Notes: generated by a model from the letters alone, not told the origin. 34,704 nucleotides of DNA from Lingula anatina (GCF_001039355.2 NW_019774992.1:78401-113104), one strand, 5' to 3'; positions 1 through 10,814 are shown, counted from the stretch's first letter. Translations and numbers: made by a program.

Positions 1-272
1 GATATTTTTCTTTCTCTGCAGGGGAGAGTTGAGGAATAATGATATCTTCTTCTAGAGCAGAGTGCACATTGCAAATTGGAATATTATGTGGAATATATTT
101 ATAATGCCACATTTCATCTAAGATTAGATACAGATAAATCTTGTCACCAGAGTCAGTAAATACATATCTTTGCTATCCCTTACAGACCATAATATATTGT
201 ATCCCATTGTATAGTGTTGAAGAAAGATGAAAAACCACACTTTATAAGTATACTTAATTTATCTTTACCTCG

Positions 273-400
273 TTTTTTAAAGAAAACAAATGACATTGAG
301 AGTTGATCAATAGCGAAGAAAACTTTGGTGACTTACCACACTGTAAATGTGTACTTTGGAGGACAGCACAAAAAGTGACTGAGATGGCCTGTAAATGAAA
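273..400. repeat. Direct repeat copy 1, with exon-like cassette
   Basis: This stretch aligns with 728-865, starting from a shared TTTTTAAAG(A/G)AA and running through GACTTACCA and CTGAGATGG. On the minus strand it has an acceptor-like CATTTACAG, a 52-nt insert (337-388) and a donor GTAAGTCA. The insert of the other copy is 54 nt, and no frame is clearly preserved between them, so it may be non-coding or decayed. Confidence 0.5.
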
Positions 401-477
401 AACAGAAGAGTATGAGAACAGAAATACATTAAATATGGCAATTTGGTTTGTTACCTGGGTAACTAAATGTATTAGTT

Positions 478-692
478 GCAGATTTAGTGGGGGGGATGAC
501 CCCCTTCCTTCAATTTCTGAAAAAAAGAAAACGAACCAATGGCATCCTTACGAAATAGGAATTTTGACTAGGCGAGTTACAATTGTAAATCGTAGCAAAT
601 GGCATCATCGCCCTCTAAAATACCGAACCTCATGCCAAAGATGGGGGGTCACATCCGTGGACCCCCTTCAAACAATCCTGGATCCACCCCTG
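478..692 (-). mobile_element. Dispersed repeat, copy 1 (non-autonomous, CAGGGGTGGATCC family)
   Basis: On the minus strand it begins CAGGGGTGGATCCAGGATTG, the same start as the repeats at 16642, 22054 and 29217. It contains runs of G and C (GGGGGGGATGACCCCC) close to the opposite end, as the others do. It encodes nothing. The left border is approximate. No target-site duplication was found. Confidence 0.6.
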
Positions 693-727
693 TAGTGTAT
701 ATTTTATGAATGTTTTTACTGCATTGT

Positions 728-865
728 TTTTTAAAGGAAGTAAATGAAATTGACAGTTGGTTCATAATGAAGAAAGAATTATTGACTTACCAAACCGTTT
801 ACGTGTACTTGGATGAGACAGGACAAAAATGTGTCTGAGATGGTCTGTAAAAATGATAAAAACAT
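728..865. repeat. Direct repeat copy 2, with exon-like cassette
   Basis: Diverged copy of 273-400. On the minus strand the cassette reads acceptor CATTTTTACAG, a 54-nt insert at 791-844, then donor GTAAGTCAA. The splice-like signals are better kept than the insert. Confidence 0.5.
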
Positions 866-1621
866 ATATGTACTGTATAAAAAAATATAATGAAATCATA
901 TAAATGTAGAAAATAATAAAATTACACTGTGCAAGTATGTGAAAATTTAAGGTTTTCTTCTGTTCATTTTCAGCATGAGGAACTGGACAAAAAGGATCAT
1001 GTCTGGTGATTTTATTGTTTGTTGAATATGATAAAGGAAAAGCAAAATTTATTCATATTTGTGGATTTCCGACATTCCTGTAACCCCTGGCTTATTTTGG
1101 AACATCCCTCTTTATGATGCTATTCAGTGTAGATGTATAATAAGCGTGCGGGACTTTAAAATGCACGTATTCAAGCATTTTGGGACTTGCATATACCAAT
1201 GCACAGCAAGGGGTGAAATGCAGTAGTGGGCGTGGCATCATACATATCTACATTGTATGCGCTGTGTCGTGGTGGAAAGCGAATTGCAAGCTATTTCTTT
1301 AGATTTAGGATGTTTTATTATGCAATAAAATGTAATATCGGTACATGATAATTTTAATTATAACCATTTCTTTGGGCATGTATTTATATTACTCTAAAAT
1401 TATCTGTGCTTTGTAAGCAGTTACTTCTTTCATTTGTTCAAAACAAATTAAAAATACAAACATTACCTATAATATATTTATGAAATTTATTATACTGGCG
1501 TGCCTATAATTCACGCGACAACTAATTAATAATTTTGTGACGTCGTTACGGGTACATGGTGACGAGATAATTATAGGGCAAAACACAATGGGAATGAAAA
1601 TGGGAAGACGTCGAGCCCGCC

Positions 1622-1757
1622 CTATGTTCGCTAATATGCAAATCAACCCCCGCTTGTCCATCGGTGGCGGCTTGTCGCCCTGTTTATGCTCGACGGGGAG
1701 TTAATTGCCACTTGCTGTAAGGCGACGTTATTATCTGCCGGTACTGTTCCTTTCTCT
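1622..1757. repeat. Direct repeat, copy 1
   Basis: About 136 bp that recurs at 2281-2429 with substitutions and an insertion. Shared landmarks in order are CTATGTxCGCTAATATGC, CCCCGCTTGTCCAT, ATGCTCGACGGGGAG, TTAATTGCC and GGTACTGTTCCTTTCTCT. No coding content was recognised. Confidence 0.7.
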
Positions 1758-2280
1758 AGGCTGACACAGGGTCTATCTCCTGCCTTGCTAACGGGGTTTT
1801 TATTCACTTTGCGAAGCTTTGTTTTAAAAATTAATATTTATTCGACTGGTGAGTATTTTGTCCTGCTATCTAAAATTTTCGTACCTAACGGTCAATGTTA
1901 CTTTGAAAATGACGTATCGGTCACAAACCACGGAGCGTGCCGTCTGAGGTAATGAGCAAAAATAACATAAACTACTTCAAATTTGTGAAGGCTATCTGTA
2001 TATTCGCTCTTTTAACTTCCTTTACCGTGACATTATAAGGTGTTCTTCTTTGAAAAATTTCCGCACATTATTCTGTTAAATGTTTCATGTGTAAATCAAT
2101 CGTATTTTCTGAAATGTACCGTGACTCAAAAGCACATGCCATTTTATATCATGATGCAACGCTTCGAGGTCAATTGAAAGTGAAGACTTTTTGAAAAACG
2201 ATATCATTTTAAAAATGACATTGTTAGAAATTTAATCTTCGCTCGTTGCAGGCCGATACCCCACAAAGCGCTCAAGCAAG

Positions 2281-2429
2281 CTATGTGCGCTAATATGCTA
2301 AATGATCCCCGCTTGTCCATTGCTGGCCGCTCATCACCCTGTTCATGCTCGACGGGGAGTTAATTGCCGCTTGCTATATGCCGACGTAATTATATAGTTG
2401 CTTATCTGACGGTACTGTTCCTTTCTCTC
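2281..2429. repeat. Direct repeat, copy 2
   Basis: Second copy of the repeat at 1622-1757. It carries an extra TATATAGTTGCTTA-like insertion before the final GGTACTGTTCC. The spacing of about 0.66 kb would fit the ends of a small element or a local duplication. Confidence 0.7.
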
Positions 2430-3213
2430 TTCTCGTTAACCCAAGCTCAGGGATAAGTAAATGACAGACACAAAAATAGTGTTAGAAATTTGGCCGGTAG
2501 CGACCGCTTTTATTGAAAGGTCCCTCTAGTAAAGAATGGCTTTAGTTATTATATAGCATTAAATATTGTTCAATTTATTGAAATTACGTAATGTTATATC
2601 ATAAAAATAAATATCAAAACTAAAAGTGCACTAATTTCATTTGTGGGGTTGCAACTGCAACCAGAAAAAGGGTGAAAATACAAAACAAAGTCACATAAGC
2701 CGAAATAATGCAAACCAAAATACATGTATTTATATGCGTGTATATATATACAAACAGAAGCCAAATAAGTTATGCGCCATAATTATAAAGCCACAATTAG
2801 GTGGAAGATGAATAATTGTATGTGAACCAAAATATATATGCCACAATAGGAGCCAAAATAAATAATTTCGGCGAAACTAAGATAAAAATGCTAGTAGGCT
2901 GACAACGTGAAACAAATAAATGGACCGGACTAAGCCAGTGAATTAGTTTGGATTATTTAGAATTTATTTAGAGAAGAAAATGGTGGATGGCAGATAAGCT
3001 GTGGCATGTTACCCAGCCCCTAACTCCCAAATTTTAAGGGAGGGGGGGGGGTATGCTCTTTTCCTTACATTGACGGGCCTCCAGCGAGGAGTAGAGCTCT
3101 CCATTCAACCATCCTTAATTAGAAAAATTTTGAGTCATGAAAAATGTAGGCTTGTCTCGCATTTGAATTATTGGCCAGCCGAAGATTTACCTGAGAGTCA
3201 TAATGCACAATAA

Positions 3214-3480
3214 ATAATGGAATTCAATTAGTGAATACAAAAAGAGGGGGTATTCATAATAAAATGTGGGGGGGGGGGGGAACGATCCGCATGTCTTGCT
3301 GGATCACGAGACAGTGAAATAACCAGAGGATGACTGTGACAGAGTAACGCGTCCGCATGTCTTGCTGCCCCCCACAAAATCATTTACAAGAGAACCATTT
3401 GGGATTTTGGGAAGGCATGGTTGGCAAAGGACTGGGGAAGGGCACAGGGTCAGAGAGGGAAGAGTTGTGCTGTTGGGACG
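3214..3480. repeat. Partial duplicate of the BEN-gene 3' region
   Basis: 3394-3476 nearly matches 4099-4181 (shared GGGAAGGCATGGTTGGCAAA and AGGGCACAGGGTCAGAGAGG). On the minus strand both encode the same short run, SLSDPVPFxSPLPTMPSQN. A second pair, at about 3219-3260 and 3663-3705, shares GAATTCAAT, GTGAA and GGGGGTATTCATAATAAA. The BEN domain itself is not duplicated here, so this is a fragment and not a second gene. Confidence 0.7.
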
Positions 3481-3734
3481 CCTGGGGGGATACTATCAAA
3501 GGGGTGATAGAGGGGTGGACAAGATAGGATTTGGTCGTGGAGTTGAAGTTGAACATGGTGGTGGGAAGAGGGCCGGGCCAAGGGGGGTGTAGAACGGGGA
3601 TAGGACCGGGCGTGGAAAATGTTGGGGTAGGCAGGGGACGAGTGATAATACACAATAAACAATAGAATTCAATGAGTGAAAAAAGGAGGGGGGTATTCAT
3701 AATAAACAAAAAGGGGGAATAAAGCTTCATTTCA

Positions 3735-3740
3735 TTTATT
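3735..3740 (-). other. Poly(A) signal of the BEN-domain gene
   Basis: The minus strand reads AATAAA about 25 nt past the TAA stop at 3765-3767. This is a very short 3' UTR, but the placement supports a real transcript end. Confidence 0.5.
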
Positions 3741-3764
3741 CGGTTAAAGGGATCACTTCTTTTT

Positions 3765-4319
3765 TTAACTCCTTAGATTCCTGTTGGCCGTGTTCATGAC
3801 AGACACCATTTTATTGCAAAAGTTGTCTTCCCTATGTTCGGGGTAAAATTTCCGGACGGCGTTTCTTATAAACCCCACTCTCACAACGTCCATCGGCGCG
3901 CGCTTGTCTTGTCCTGTAGAGGACCCTTCAATATTTCTTGTCGGGTCTATTCTTTCGTTAGGGCTAAAAAGGTTGGACATTACTTTGACGCAGAAGCTTG
4001 CTGGGCCTTTGGATTGAATTTTAATTATTGCCAAGTCCAAATCGGACAGCATAGGAATGGCACCTTGGGTGGCAGAGGTGGGGGCACTGTTTCTAGTGGT
4101 GAGGAGATTTTGGGAAGGCATGGTTGGCAAAGGACTGGAGAAGGGCACAGGGTCAGAGAGGGAAGAGTTGTGCGGCTGGGACATAAGCGGTGGTAGAGGG
4201 GTGGCATGGTTAGGGTTTGGTCGTGGAAGAATGTTGAACAAGGGGTGGGTGAGAACCGGGCTAGGACGGGGGGTGGAACATTTTGGGGGTAGGACGGGGG
4301 ATAAAAGGAGTAAGCGAGG
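3765..4319 (-). CDS. C-terminal BEN domain part of last exon
   Basis: This is the open part of the last exon after the TGA. It begins with a Pro/Ser-rich linker and ends with a BEN-like domain of about 90 residues. Visible landmarks are SDLDLAIIKIQSKGPASFCV, FSPNERIDPTRN, then a long basic helix RNAVRKFYPEH and NKMVSVMNTANRNLRS before TAA. The pattern of hydrophobic helix, loop, then a K/R-FYP helix is what I use for the BEN call; a profile search would settle it. Confidence 0.6.
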   Translation of the reverse strand, partial: PRLLLLSPVLPPKCSTPRPSPVLTHPLFNILPRPNPNHATPLPPLMSQPHNSSLSDPVPFSSPLPTMPSQNLLTTRNSAPTSATQGAIPMLSDLDLAIIKIQSKGPASFCVKVMSNLFSPNERIDPTRNIEGSSTGQDKRAPMDVVRVGFIRNAVRKFYPEHREDNFCNKMVSVMNTANRNLRS

Positions 4320-5742
4320 TCAGGGGGGTGGGAGGAACTGGAGAGGGCAGGGGGGTGGAAGTAATTGGAGAGGGCAGGGGCTGGGAGGAATTGGAGAGGG
4401 CAGGGGGCTGGGAGGAATTGGAGAGGGCAGGGAGCTGGGAAGAATTGGAGAGGGCAGAGGGCTGGGAGGAATTGGAGAGGGCAGGGGGCTGGGGCGAATA
4501 AGAGAGGGCAGGGGGGTGATAGTAGTGGGACGGGGGTGGAAGGAGTTGGAGTGGGGCGGAGCGTGGAAGGAGTAGGAGTGGGACGGGGATTGGAAGTAAG
4601 AGTGGGACGGGGGTGGAAGGAGTTGGAATGGGCAGGGGGTGGACCATTTGGGGCGTTGAAGGGTGTGGGGGGAGGTGGGGGTGGAAAGGGGGCTGGGGCA
4701 GGCTCCGGGCTCTATTAATTTGTCTTTCACGAGTTCTTGTATTGCGTCCATTTTCTTGTCCAATTCCTCTAACTTATCCATAATTTTAACTAGTGCCCCT
4801 CTGCAGTCGCAAAGCAATACGGGCGCTGGTTGCTCTTGTCCGTCATTCGCTCCTGCTTCACCAAGTGCCAGCAAGGGTCCATGCTGAATATTCAGATAAA
4901 CAAAAAATCTAACTATTGGTATTAACTGCAGTCCGTTGCTTTCAAACGTAATTGACGTGGCGCCTATGACCATTTTTTTATTGTATTTCCTCAAGTAAAT
5001 CTCTTGATAAATACATTATATATCATATGTAACGAACATACTACGACCGCCAAGTTCACTATTTTCCTATTTTCCTGTTCAGATAACTTTAAAAAGAGAA
5101 ACGTAGATTAATGACCTCAAAATTATTCGAAAACCAAAATTAACCTTCAAATAGAAAAAAGTTATTTTAATTACTTTAATTTTGAGAGGCAGGAAGTACA
5201 TGTATGCTTTAACCGTATAACTATATTCTTTCCAATACTCACCTTTTTCTTCGTTTTTGGGGCAGGGGGGGGGGGGGGGACCTGACCACTCTCAGACTCC
5301 GAGTCTGTCTCTGTCTCAGTATCAGTTGCGGTCTCTGCTGTATCTACCTCGCTATCTTCGCTGTCTCCAATCGAAATAAGTGAATTGTTTGTGCCAGTGT
5401 AATTGCGCACCTTAGCCATGTGCGCATGTATGGAATCTGAAATAGGGGAAGGGGGTACAGTACAAAAACAATTACAGCAAGATAGGGAACCGAACCGATA
5501 ATGACTCTTATATTTGTCTTTAAAGACCAAAGAGACGCATGAGATCATATATATGAGATCATTAAATACACCCAAGAATCGATACTTACTGGTTGTGGCT
5601 AAAACTGTTCCTTCTGACTTCCCAGAATCTTCAAATTCGTATGAAACACGCACGCCCCGTTGGATCTTTTCATTTGAAGTTAATTCAGAGGTCTTCATGC
5701 CAGATATGGTTTTGTCGTCCCATTCGACGACTGCATAGGCGT
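3765..5742 (-). CDS. BEN-domain protein, 5'-partial, with one in-frame stop
   Basis: Three exons join in phase on the minus strand: 5590-5742, 5243-5436 and 3765-4883, with donors GTAAGTATC and GTGAGTATT and acceptors ending TTTCAG and ATTCAG. The first exon encodes DAYAVVEWDDKT, an N-terminal type I associate with BEN proteins. The second is acidic (TETETDSESESG) and then polyproline. The third has an amphipathic helix (VKIMDKLEELDKKMDAIQEL), a proline-rich tract with 9-residue repeats, and a C-terminal BEN-like domain (VMSNLFSPNE, then VGFIRNAVRKFYPEH). BEN domains are known in DNA-binding and chromatin proteins, so a nuclear role is inferred. The frame is open from 4883 to the TAA at 3765 except for a TGA at 4320-4322. 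Either this copy is a pseudogene, or the stop is an assembly error or polymorphism, or an unseen intron removes it. The start exon was not found. Confidence 0.62.
4320..4511. repeat. 27-bp coding minisatellite in the BEN gene
   Basis: About seven units of a G-rich 27-bp repeat (plus strand TGGAGAGGGCAGGG plus CTGGGAGGAAT). In the BEN frame each unit gives a 9-residue PxPPSPLPS repeat. One unit, near 4368-4393, is 26 bp long and so shifts the phase of the array relative to the frame. Related G-rich sequence extends to about 4690. Confidence 0.75.
5243..5436 (-). CDS. BEN gene internal exon, acidic linker
   Basis: 194 nt; enters in phase 1 and leaves in phase 0. It encodes SIHAHMAKVRNYTGTNN, then a Ser/Asp/Glu/Thr-rich acidic run, then a polyproline stretch from a poly-G run at 5265-5279, ending PKTKKK. 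The polyproline run is prone to length errors in assembly. Confidence 0.65.
5590..5742 (-). CDS. BEN gene N-terminal exon
   Basis: 153 nt, phase 1 in and phase 1 out, preceded by GCTTTCAG and followed by GTAAGTATC. It encodes about 51 residues from DAYAVVEWDDKT to YEFEDSGKSEGTVLATT. A possible upstream exon ends at 6413 with donor GTAAGTACG in matching phase, but no ATG was found in it. Confidence 0.6.
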
Positions 5743-8400
5743 CTGAAAGCACAAACGACTTCTGTGTATTAAATCATGTAGCCAAAATTACAATATTTGT
5801 ATCACATCCACAGAACTATCACTGATCCTATCACTGCAGATATATACCAGAAAGACCATGTGAAAAAATGTATTGAAAAAAGTGAATTATATATTTGTGC
5901 ATTATACTTTTCTTAAAACCTGGTGAATCTAGCTTTTTGTCTTAACTATGGCAGAATTTACAGTTCGTGTCTTCGTGTCGTGTCTTCCTATGGCGAGATC
6001 AATTTATAATCGTAATTATAACAATGATTACATTACTTCACACAAAACCTAAGTCGGAATTGGGGTGTCTGAAAATTAATGTAAAATTCATATCAGACAA
6101 TATGTAACGAGTAGGCCTAACTGTTACGTATTGTTTTGTTTTTCGAAAAGATGGCGAAATCCACGGCCTGTTATTACTAAGCATTAACGTATCAATTCAT
6201 TTGGAGTAAATGTCACCGTAATGTAAATGATTTTTAATCGGATCAGTCTATTTTACGTCAATTCAATTGCGTTATACCAGTATTTCTGTTATCATTACAA
6301 TACTTAAATTTCAAAACACACACACTCACAAGTGTAGAAAAGTCTCGTTATGGCTAGAGTGGTGTCATTAGTAACGCTCCATCAATTCACAGTTTTCTGT
6401 CTGTGCGTACTTACCATAAAAATGGTTAGCCTCACTGACGATCGAGAACAATGGCCGTTTCTCACCCCTCTCTAGGATTACCCCTGGCAGTCTCTAGAAC
6501 GAATGCCGGCTCTTGTAGGTCATAGCAAATTACCTTTTGCATAATAAAACCACAATTTAAAACAAGTGATCGATAAAAAACATTTAAAAATGACATATTG
6601 CTGGTCATCAGTGTGAATGGTCGTTAATCTATATATTTTACCAGCTACGCCACAGATCAAACTTGAATTGAGCTATAGGTAACCCCCCATGGGGCCTTGC
6701 CTGTCAAACTACAATTTCATCAAAATGTGCTATCTTCTCAGTGGGATTATCAGAGAGAGAAGTTTTGTTTTTTACAAAAGTCGCGTCGCCTCTATTGCTT
6801 TTACCAGTCGTACGTTTTGTCCTTTGATGAATCCCCTTCATATCTCGGGTCCCTGCTTCTCAAGACTTTTTATGTTCTTACAGCATCCGGGGCAACTCCA
6901 CAGTCAACACTGAAAGAGTAAAGACTACTCAAACCTGCTACCTCCAAGGTGTGAACAGTCGTGGATGACATCGTCCTCTATTACGTCAAAGGTGAAACCA
7001 AACGTTACATCAGGATGTCAGTGAAACCGATCGAACTTGAATTGATACGATCATTGAGCCACGGCTTATGCGATCCTTCATATAAAAAAGTTGTGCTTGC
7101 CCCCCAATATTTGTTGCAATTGGCTACTTAATAAATAGATTGAGTGGAAATCTTTCATGATATTGTTTGAAACACTTATAAGAAACGCAATAACATCCTC
7201 TAAATCGTGTTAAATCGTTTTAATACGATTCTGTTTGTGCTAGTAGATTTTTATCTTATGTAAATTGAATGTGCGTAACGCCATCGTCAACCTCTGTCGT
7301 AAATAACTCTGAATTGTTCTGTTGAACGTAATGGAGGTTGTCCGGGTTCTCAACGAGAAGACCACATTTCCCCGTGATTTTACGAGATCTGCCTTGAGGT
7401 GGGGTTAAAATATGGAGACCACAAGGAAGTAGAGCAGCGATTTCTTTACTTGAAAAATAGCTGAACTTCCAAAATTTTTGAGCTACAGGCTTGTTCTTTT
7501 TTCACTTTATAAAGAAAAAGTATTGATATAATATGTACGTACAACTGACGTGAGATTCATTTGCAACCTTTTTGTCACTTTATGGATGTGGCATGACTGT
7601 TTTGCTTTCAATGAGATCAATGTTGAAAGTAGGTCCATGTACATTCTACAGTACAAGCATTGGACATTTGTAAATAAGATAATCCAGTGCTGTCAAGGGC
7701 TTAATTGCTTCATTTTTAGGTTATCATAATTACTAAATTTAAATTGTTAACTCCAGCTTATTGCAATATGAAATTTCCTACTTCTGTTTTTTAGCAAATA
7801 TTCTTCAATCTTCCTTTTTCACCATTAATTTCCCTGATGTAGATGTCAAGAACTTTATATAGTTATCCACTCTTTCATTTTTAAATTGTCACTGTATATT
7901 ACTGTCTTTGGGATTTTAAAGAGATGCTTGTCTAAACGTGCCAGTGGATGCAAAAAAGACATATGAAAGATACTGTTCATTTTTGATTGTTCTTCATTGA
8001 CTGGTCAATTCATGAGATCCATTTGAACAACAAAAGTTTTATAACTGCAACTTATTTTTCTTTATAAATGTTTTACTATTAAACTTTATTTTTAAAGAAG
8101 TAAAATAAAATCATTTGACATTTCATTTACTGATGGATTGCATATCAGAACATTAGACTTGCCTGCATCTTTGTTTTAATTTCACTAAATTTATAGTAAC
8201 TAGTTCAAAAAGCACAAACTTGATCATAAAGTTAATTTTCTTCATCTATTTACTTATGAAAATGATGCTATAGAAACTAGTGGATAGCATTCACAAAATG
8301 CAAGTTTCATTGTGATCAGATCTGACTTAAATGACAGGAGAGATGACAAAAGAAAGTATTAAAATGGACAACATATAAATTGAAATGTTCACAGAATCAT
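5743..8400. other. Intergenic, no gene seen
   Basis: AT-rich DNA with only short, unconserved-looking open frames. The 5' exon of the BEN gene should lie in the left part. A donor-like GTAAGTACG on the minus strand at about 6404-6412 is the best hint. No repeat family was recognised. Confidence 0.4.
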
Positions 8401-8405
8401 TGCAT

Positions 8406-8411
8406 TTTATT
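8406..8411 (-). other. Possible poly(A) signal
   Basis: AATAAA on the minus strand, about 450 nt downstream of the possible last exon beginning at 8856. Useful only if the small gene at 8400-9600 is real. Confidence 0.25.
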
Positions 8412-8606
8412 GACAGTTATACACAAATACAACAAATAAACACAACATCAAAGGCGAACTTGTATTTGTGATCCGAGTAAATGATATGAAAAACAGGTGT
8501 CATATAGTTATTAAAAAAGTCACTACAGTAACATAAAAATGATACTAGCAAGAAAAATTATTTTCTTCATTAAATTACTAGTGCAGTACAATACATAGGC
8601 ATATAC

Positions 8607-8627
8607 ATATATATATATATATATATA
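8607..8627. repeat. (AT)n microsatellite
   Basis: A run of about ten AT units. Confidence 0.9.
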
Positions 8628-8769
8628 AAACCAAATATTTCATTTTAAAGTAATAAAGAAAATGCCTGATACTGTAAGTGACACCCAGGCAAAAATGCCA
8701 TCTGTTGATTCCTGATATAATTTTAGTCAACAACATAATAATTAAGGACATAAGAGATTAATATACACT

Positions 8770-9600
8770 GAGCAATCTTCAACATCTGATTATCCTGACC
8801 ACATGATTCTCACAGTTCTTGCCTGGTTCAATAACATGTGCTGTGTCTGTCATGCTCTAAAATAAAAAATAATTAACTCACTTATTTTTCTGAAATATAT
8901 ATCATTATGTGATAAACGTTGTTGTAAAATACCAACTCTAATTTCTATCTTACTTGCAATTATCATAACTGACCACCCGGCATGGAATGTTACAAACGCA
9001 ACTGAACATTGTGTATACTTAATAGGTGTGGAAGGTTCACCAGTATTTCATAATCAGGTACACGTTATATGGAGACAGGAATGGTATAAGCAAATTTGTC
9101 TGATATAGTTACCAGGCCCGTAGCCGGGGGGGGGGAGTTTGGGGGGTTCGAAAGAACCACCCTTTTTGCTGGGAAAAGATCCACTCTGGGTACAATTTGA
9201 CCTATGTACTTGAGGATTTTATGGTAAAAGGTCCACTTTTTCAGAAAACGACCCCCCCCTAAAATTGCTGGCTACGGGCCTGGTTACCGTAAAAGACTAT
9301 TAATCACAAGTACTAGGGCTGTATTACGTTAATAAACCATGGTGTCCTGTAAACTACACACACAAAACTTACTTATTAATATGTCCCTCGACCGTTGATG
9401 ATACGGTCTATACGGTGATGCCATGAAGCCAGTGACGTGTCGGGTGCTAGTTGTCTGCAGTTGGTCCCTTTCTTCCTACAAAATACTGCGACCTGATCTG
9501 TACTTTAAATATGTCGGCACTTAGTCCTTTTAATCTGTTCAAGCCCAACTACTTCTCTTTCTTTACTTCACTTCTCTCGCCAGTCGTGTCTGTCATCCAT
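8770..9600 (-). CDS. Possible very small spliced gene
   Basis: Minus strand. An ATG at 9600 lies in a strong Kozak context (GACCATGG) and reads MDDRHDWRE before a donor-like GTGAAG. An exon-like block 9373-9475 has acceptor TATTTTGTAG and donor GTAAGTTTTG. A further acceptor TTTTTTATTTTAG opens at 8856, where MTDTAHVIEPGKNCENHVV can be read in one frame up to a TGA. The three blocks do not give one unambiguous frame: joined from the ATG the protein stops after about 42 residues inside 9373-9475. This could be a short coding gene, a lncRNA or chance. The element at 9113-9282 would lie in the second intron. Confidence 0.25.
9113..9282. mobile_element. Miniature inverted-repeat element, 170 bp
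   Basis: The left end CAGGCCCGTAGCC and right end GGCTACGGGCCTG are perfect 13-bp inverted repeats. The element is flanked on both sides by GTTAC, a 5-bp target duplication. Read one base wider, the repeats are 14 bp and the duplication is TTA, as in PIF/Harbinger elements. The interior has a poly-G and a poly-C run and no coding capacity. Confidence 0.8.
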
Positions 9601-9639
9601 GGTCATTTTCCTGGTTTTCTCGGTTAGGTTTTACTGCAA

Positions 9640-10808
9640 TGCACCCTACGACACAACATTAGCAATTCGCCATTGCGTTGCTCTATCTCATATTACATGA
9701 CAACGCCAAATTTTACTCAATGCAATCCTATAACATAGACTTGTGCACAACCGCGAGAGAAGTTTCAATGGCAGATTTTAACCCCACCTCTCGTGAAATC
9801 TCGCTCCAATCCAGGTCTCGTTTGACGTCATCTGCTGCGCAGATGTTCAAAATAGGCTATCCCGCATGTTCCCTATTAACAGAAGACGGTCTGCGTATGT
9901 AATTATCCTACTTTAATCTCAGTGATGTTCTCAAATACTTCTAACAAATGGAAACGTGACTTATTGCTCTTCTCTGCAACAGTTGAGGGATCAGGGAAAT
10001 TCAACCCTCTTTCATCAAATTTTACTTAAATTTTATTACTTAAATATTTTCATACAGGTTAGCAATCATGGTAGTTTTAAGTTTTTTTGTCATCTCCGTG
10101 TTTTTTTTTTTTTCTCGTTTTTTGAGCATAAAAGTGAATTGTTCCGTAGGACGGTTATACATGTACAAGTTTGTCCAATCCTTATCTGGTGATTCATTTT
10201 GCAATCTTAGGCTTTTTTATTCTCTTTATTTTTTATTTTGTGTTTTTATTACTTCTTTCAAAAAAATAACTCATTTCTTGTTAATTGTATTGAAAAGTGT
10301 TTCACTAGAGTGACACTGTCATACAGTATATTCACTGGCTGTCCTGGGGCGAGAGACCCTAGGCAGTTCAGTTAGAAATGCCTTTCAAGCTGTATTTATG
10401 TCATTATTCACTAGATGCATTGTTTTGTTGAACAGGGGGGATGGACTAAGCATGTACATAAACTTTCTACAATAAACTCATTGATGTTCTTAAGTACGTC
10501 TGACAAACGGTTCAAATATCAAAAATGCCTCCTTTTGCTCTACTTCTCAATCACTTTCGAACCTAGGGGAATCCAATTCTCTTTCTCATCAAAAAAGACG
10601 CGGGAATAAGCGTAGGCAGCAAATGGGCTTAGGGTTTAAAACCCTCCCCCCCTCTCCCCGCCAACTTCGCTATTTTGATTTTGAAAGGTCTGCTCCAATT
10701 CAAATCCCTTCCTAGTAAAACGCCAGCCTGCACATACATCTTTTGTACGTTTACCCCCACAATCCAGCACACGCTAGCCAGGGAAGGTACAAACTGTGCG
10801 TTTAATAG
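9640..10808. other. Intergenic stretch with a CRE palindrome
   Basis: No gene was recognised. A perfect CREB/ATF-type palindrome TGACGTCA lies at 9823-9830, about 220 bp upstream of the possible small-gene ATG at 9600, with a CCAAT nearby. Promoter function is inference. The rest is T-rich. Confidence 0.3.
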
Positions 10809-10814
10809 TTTATT
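10809..10814 (-). other. Poly(A) signal of vWA-TSP gene A
   Basis: Minus-strand AATAAA about 520 nt downstream of the gene A stop at 11334-11336. It would give a 3' UTR of roughly 0.54 kb. Confidence 0.45.

Larger units (their letters stand above)
1..3213. other. Gene-poor left flank
   Basis: No protein family is recognisable here. The stretch is AT-rich and holds two pairs of diverged direct repeats (about 273-400 with 728-865, and 1622-1757 with 2281-2429) and one dispersed inverted-repeat element (478-692). Open frames are short and look like chance. Exons of a gene lying beyond the left edge cannot be excluded, because exon-like cassettes occur in the first repeat pair. Confidence 0.5.

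Noticed and set aside
3001-3213. Plus-strand open frame of 70 codons near poly-G
   Set aside because: No start context or family, and it spans a poly-G run; likely chance.
4057-4718. Gly/Arg/Glu-rich open frames on the plus strand
   Set aside because: They are shadows of the proline-rich minisatellite of the BEN gene; the G-rich array keeps several frames open by composition.
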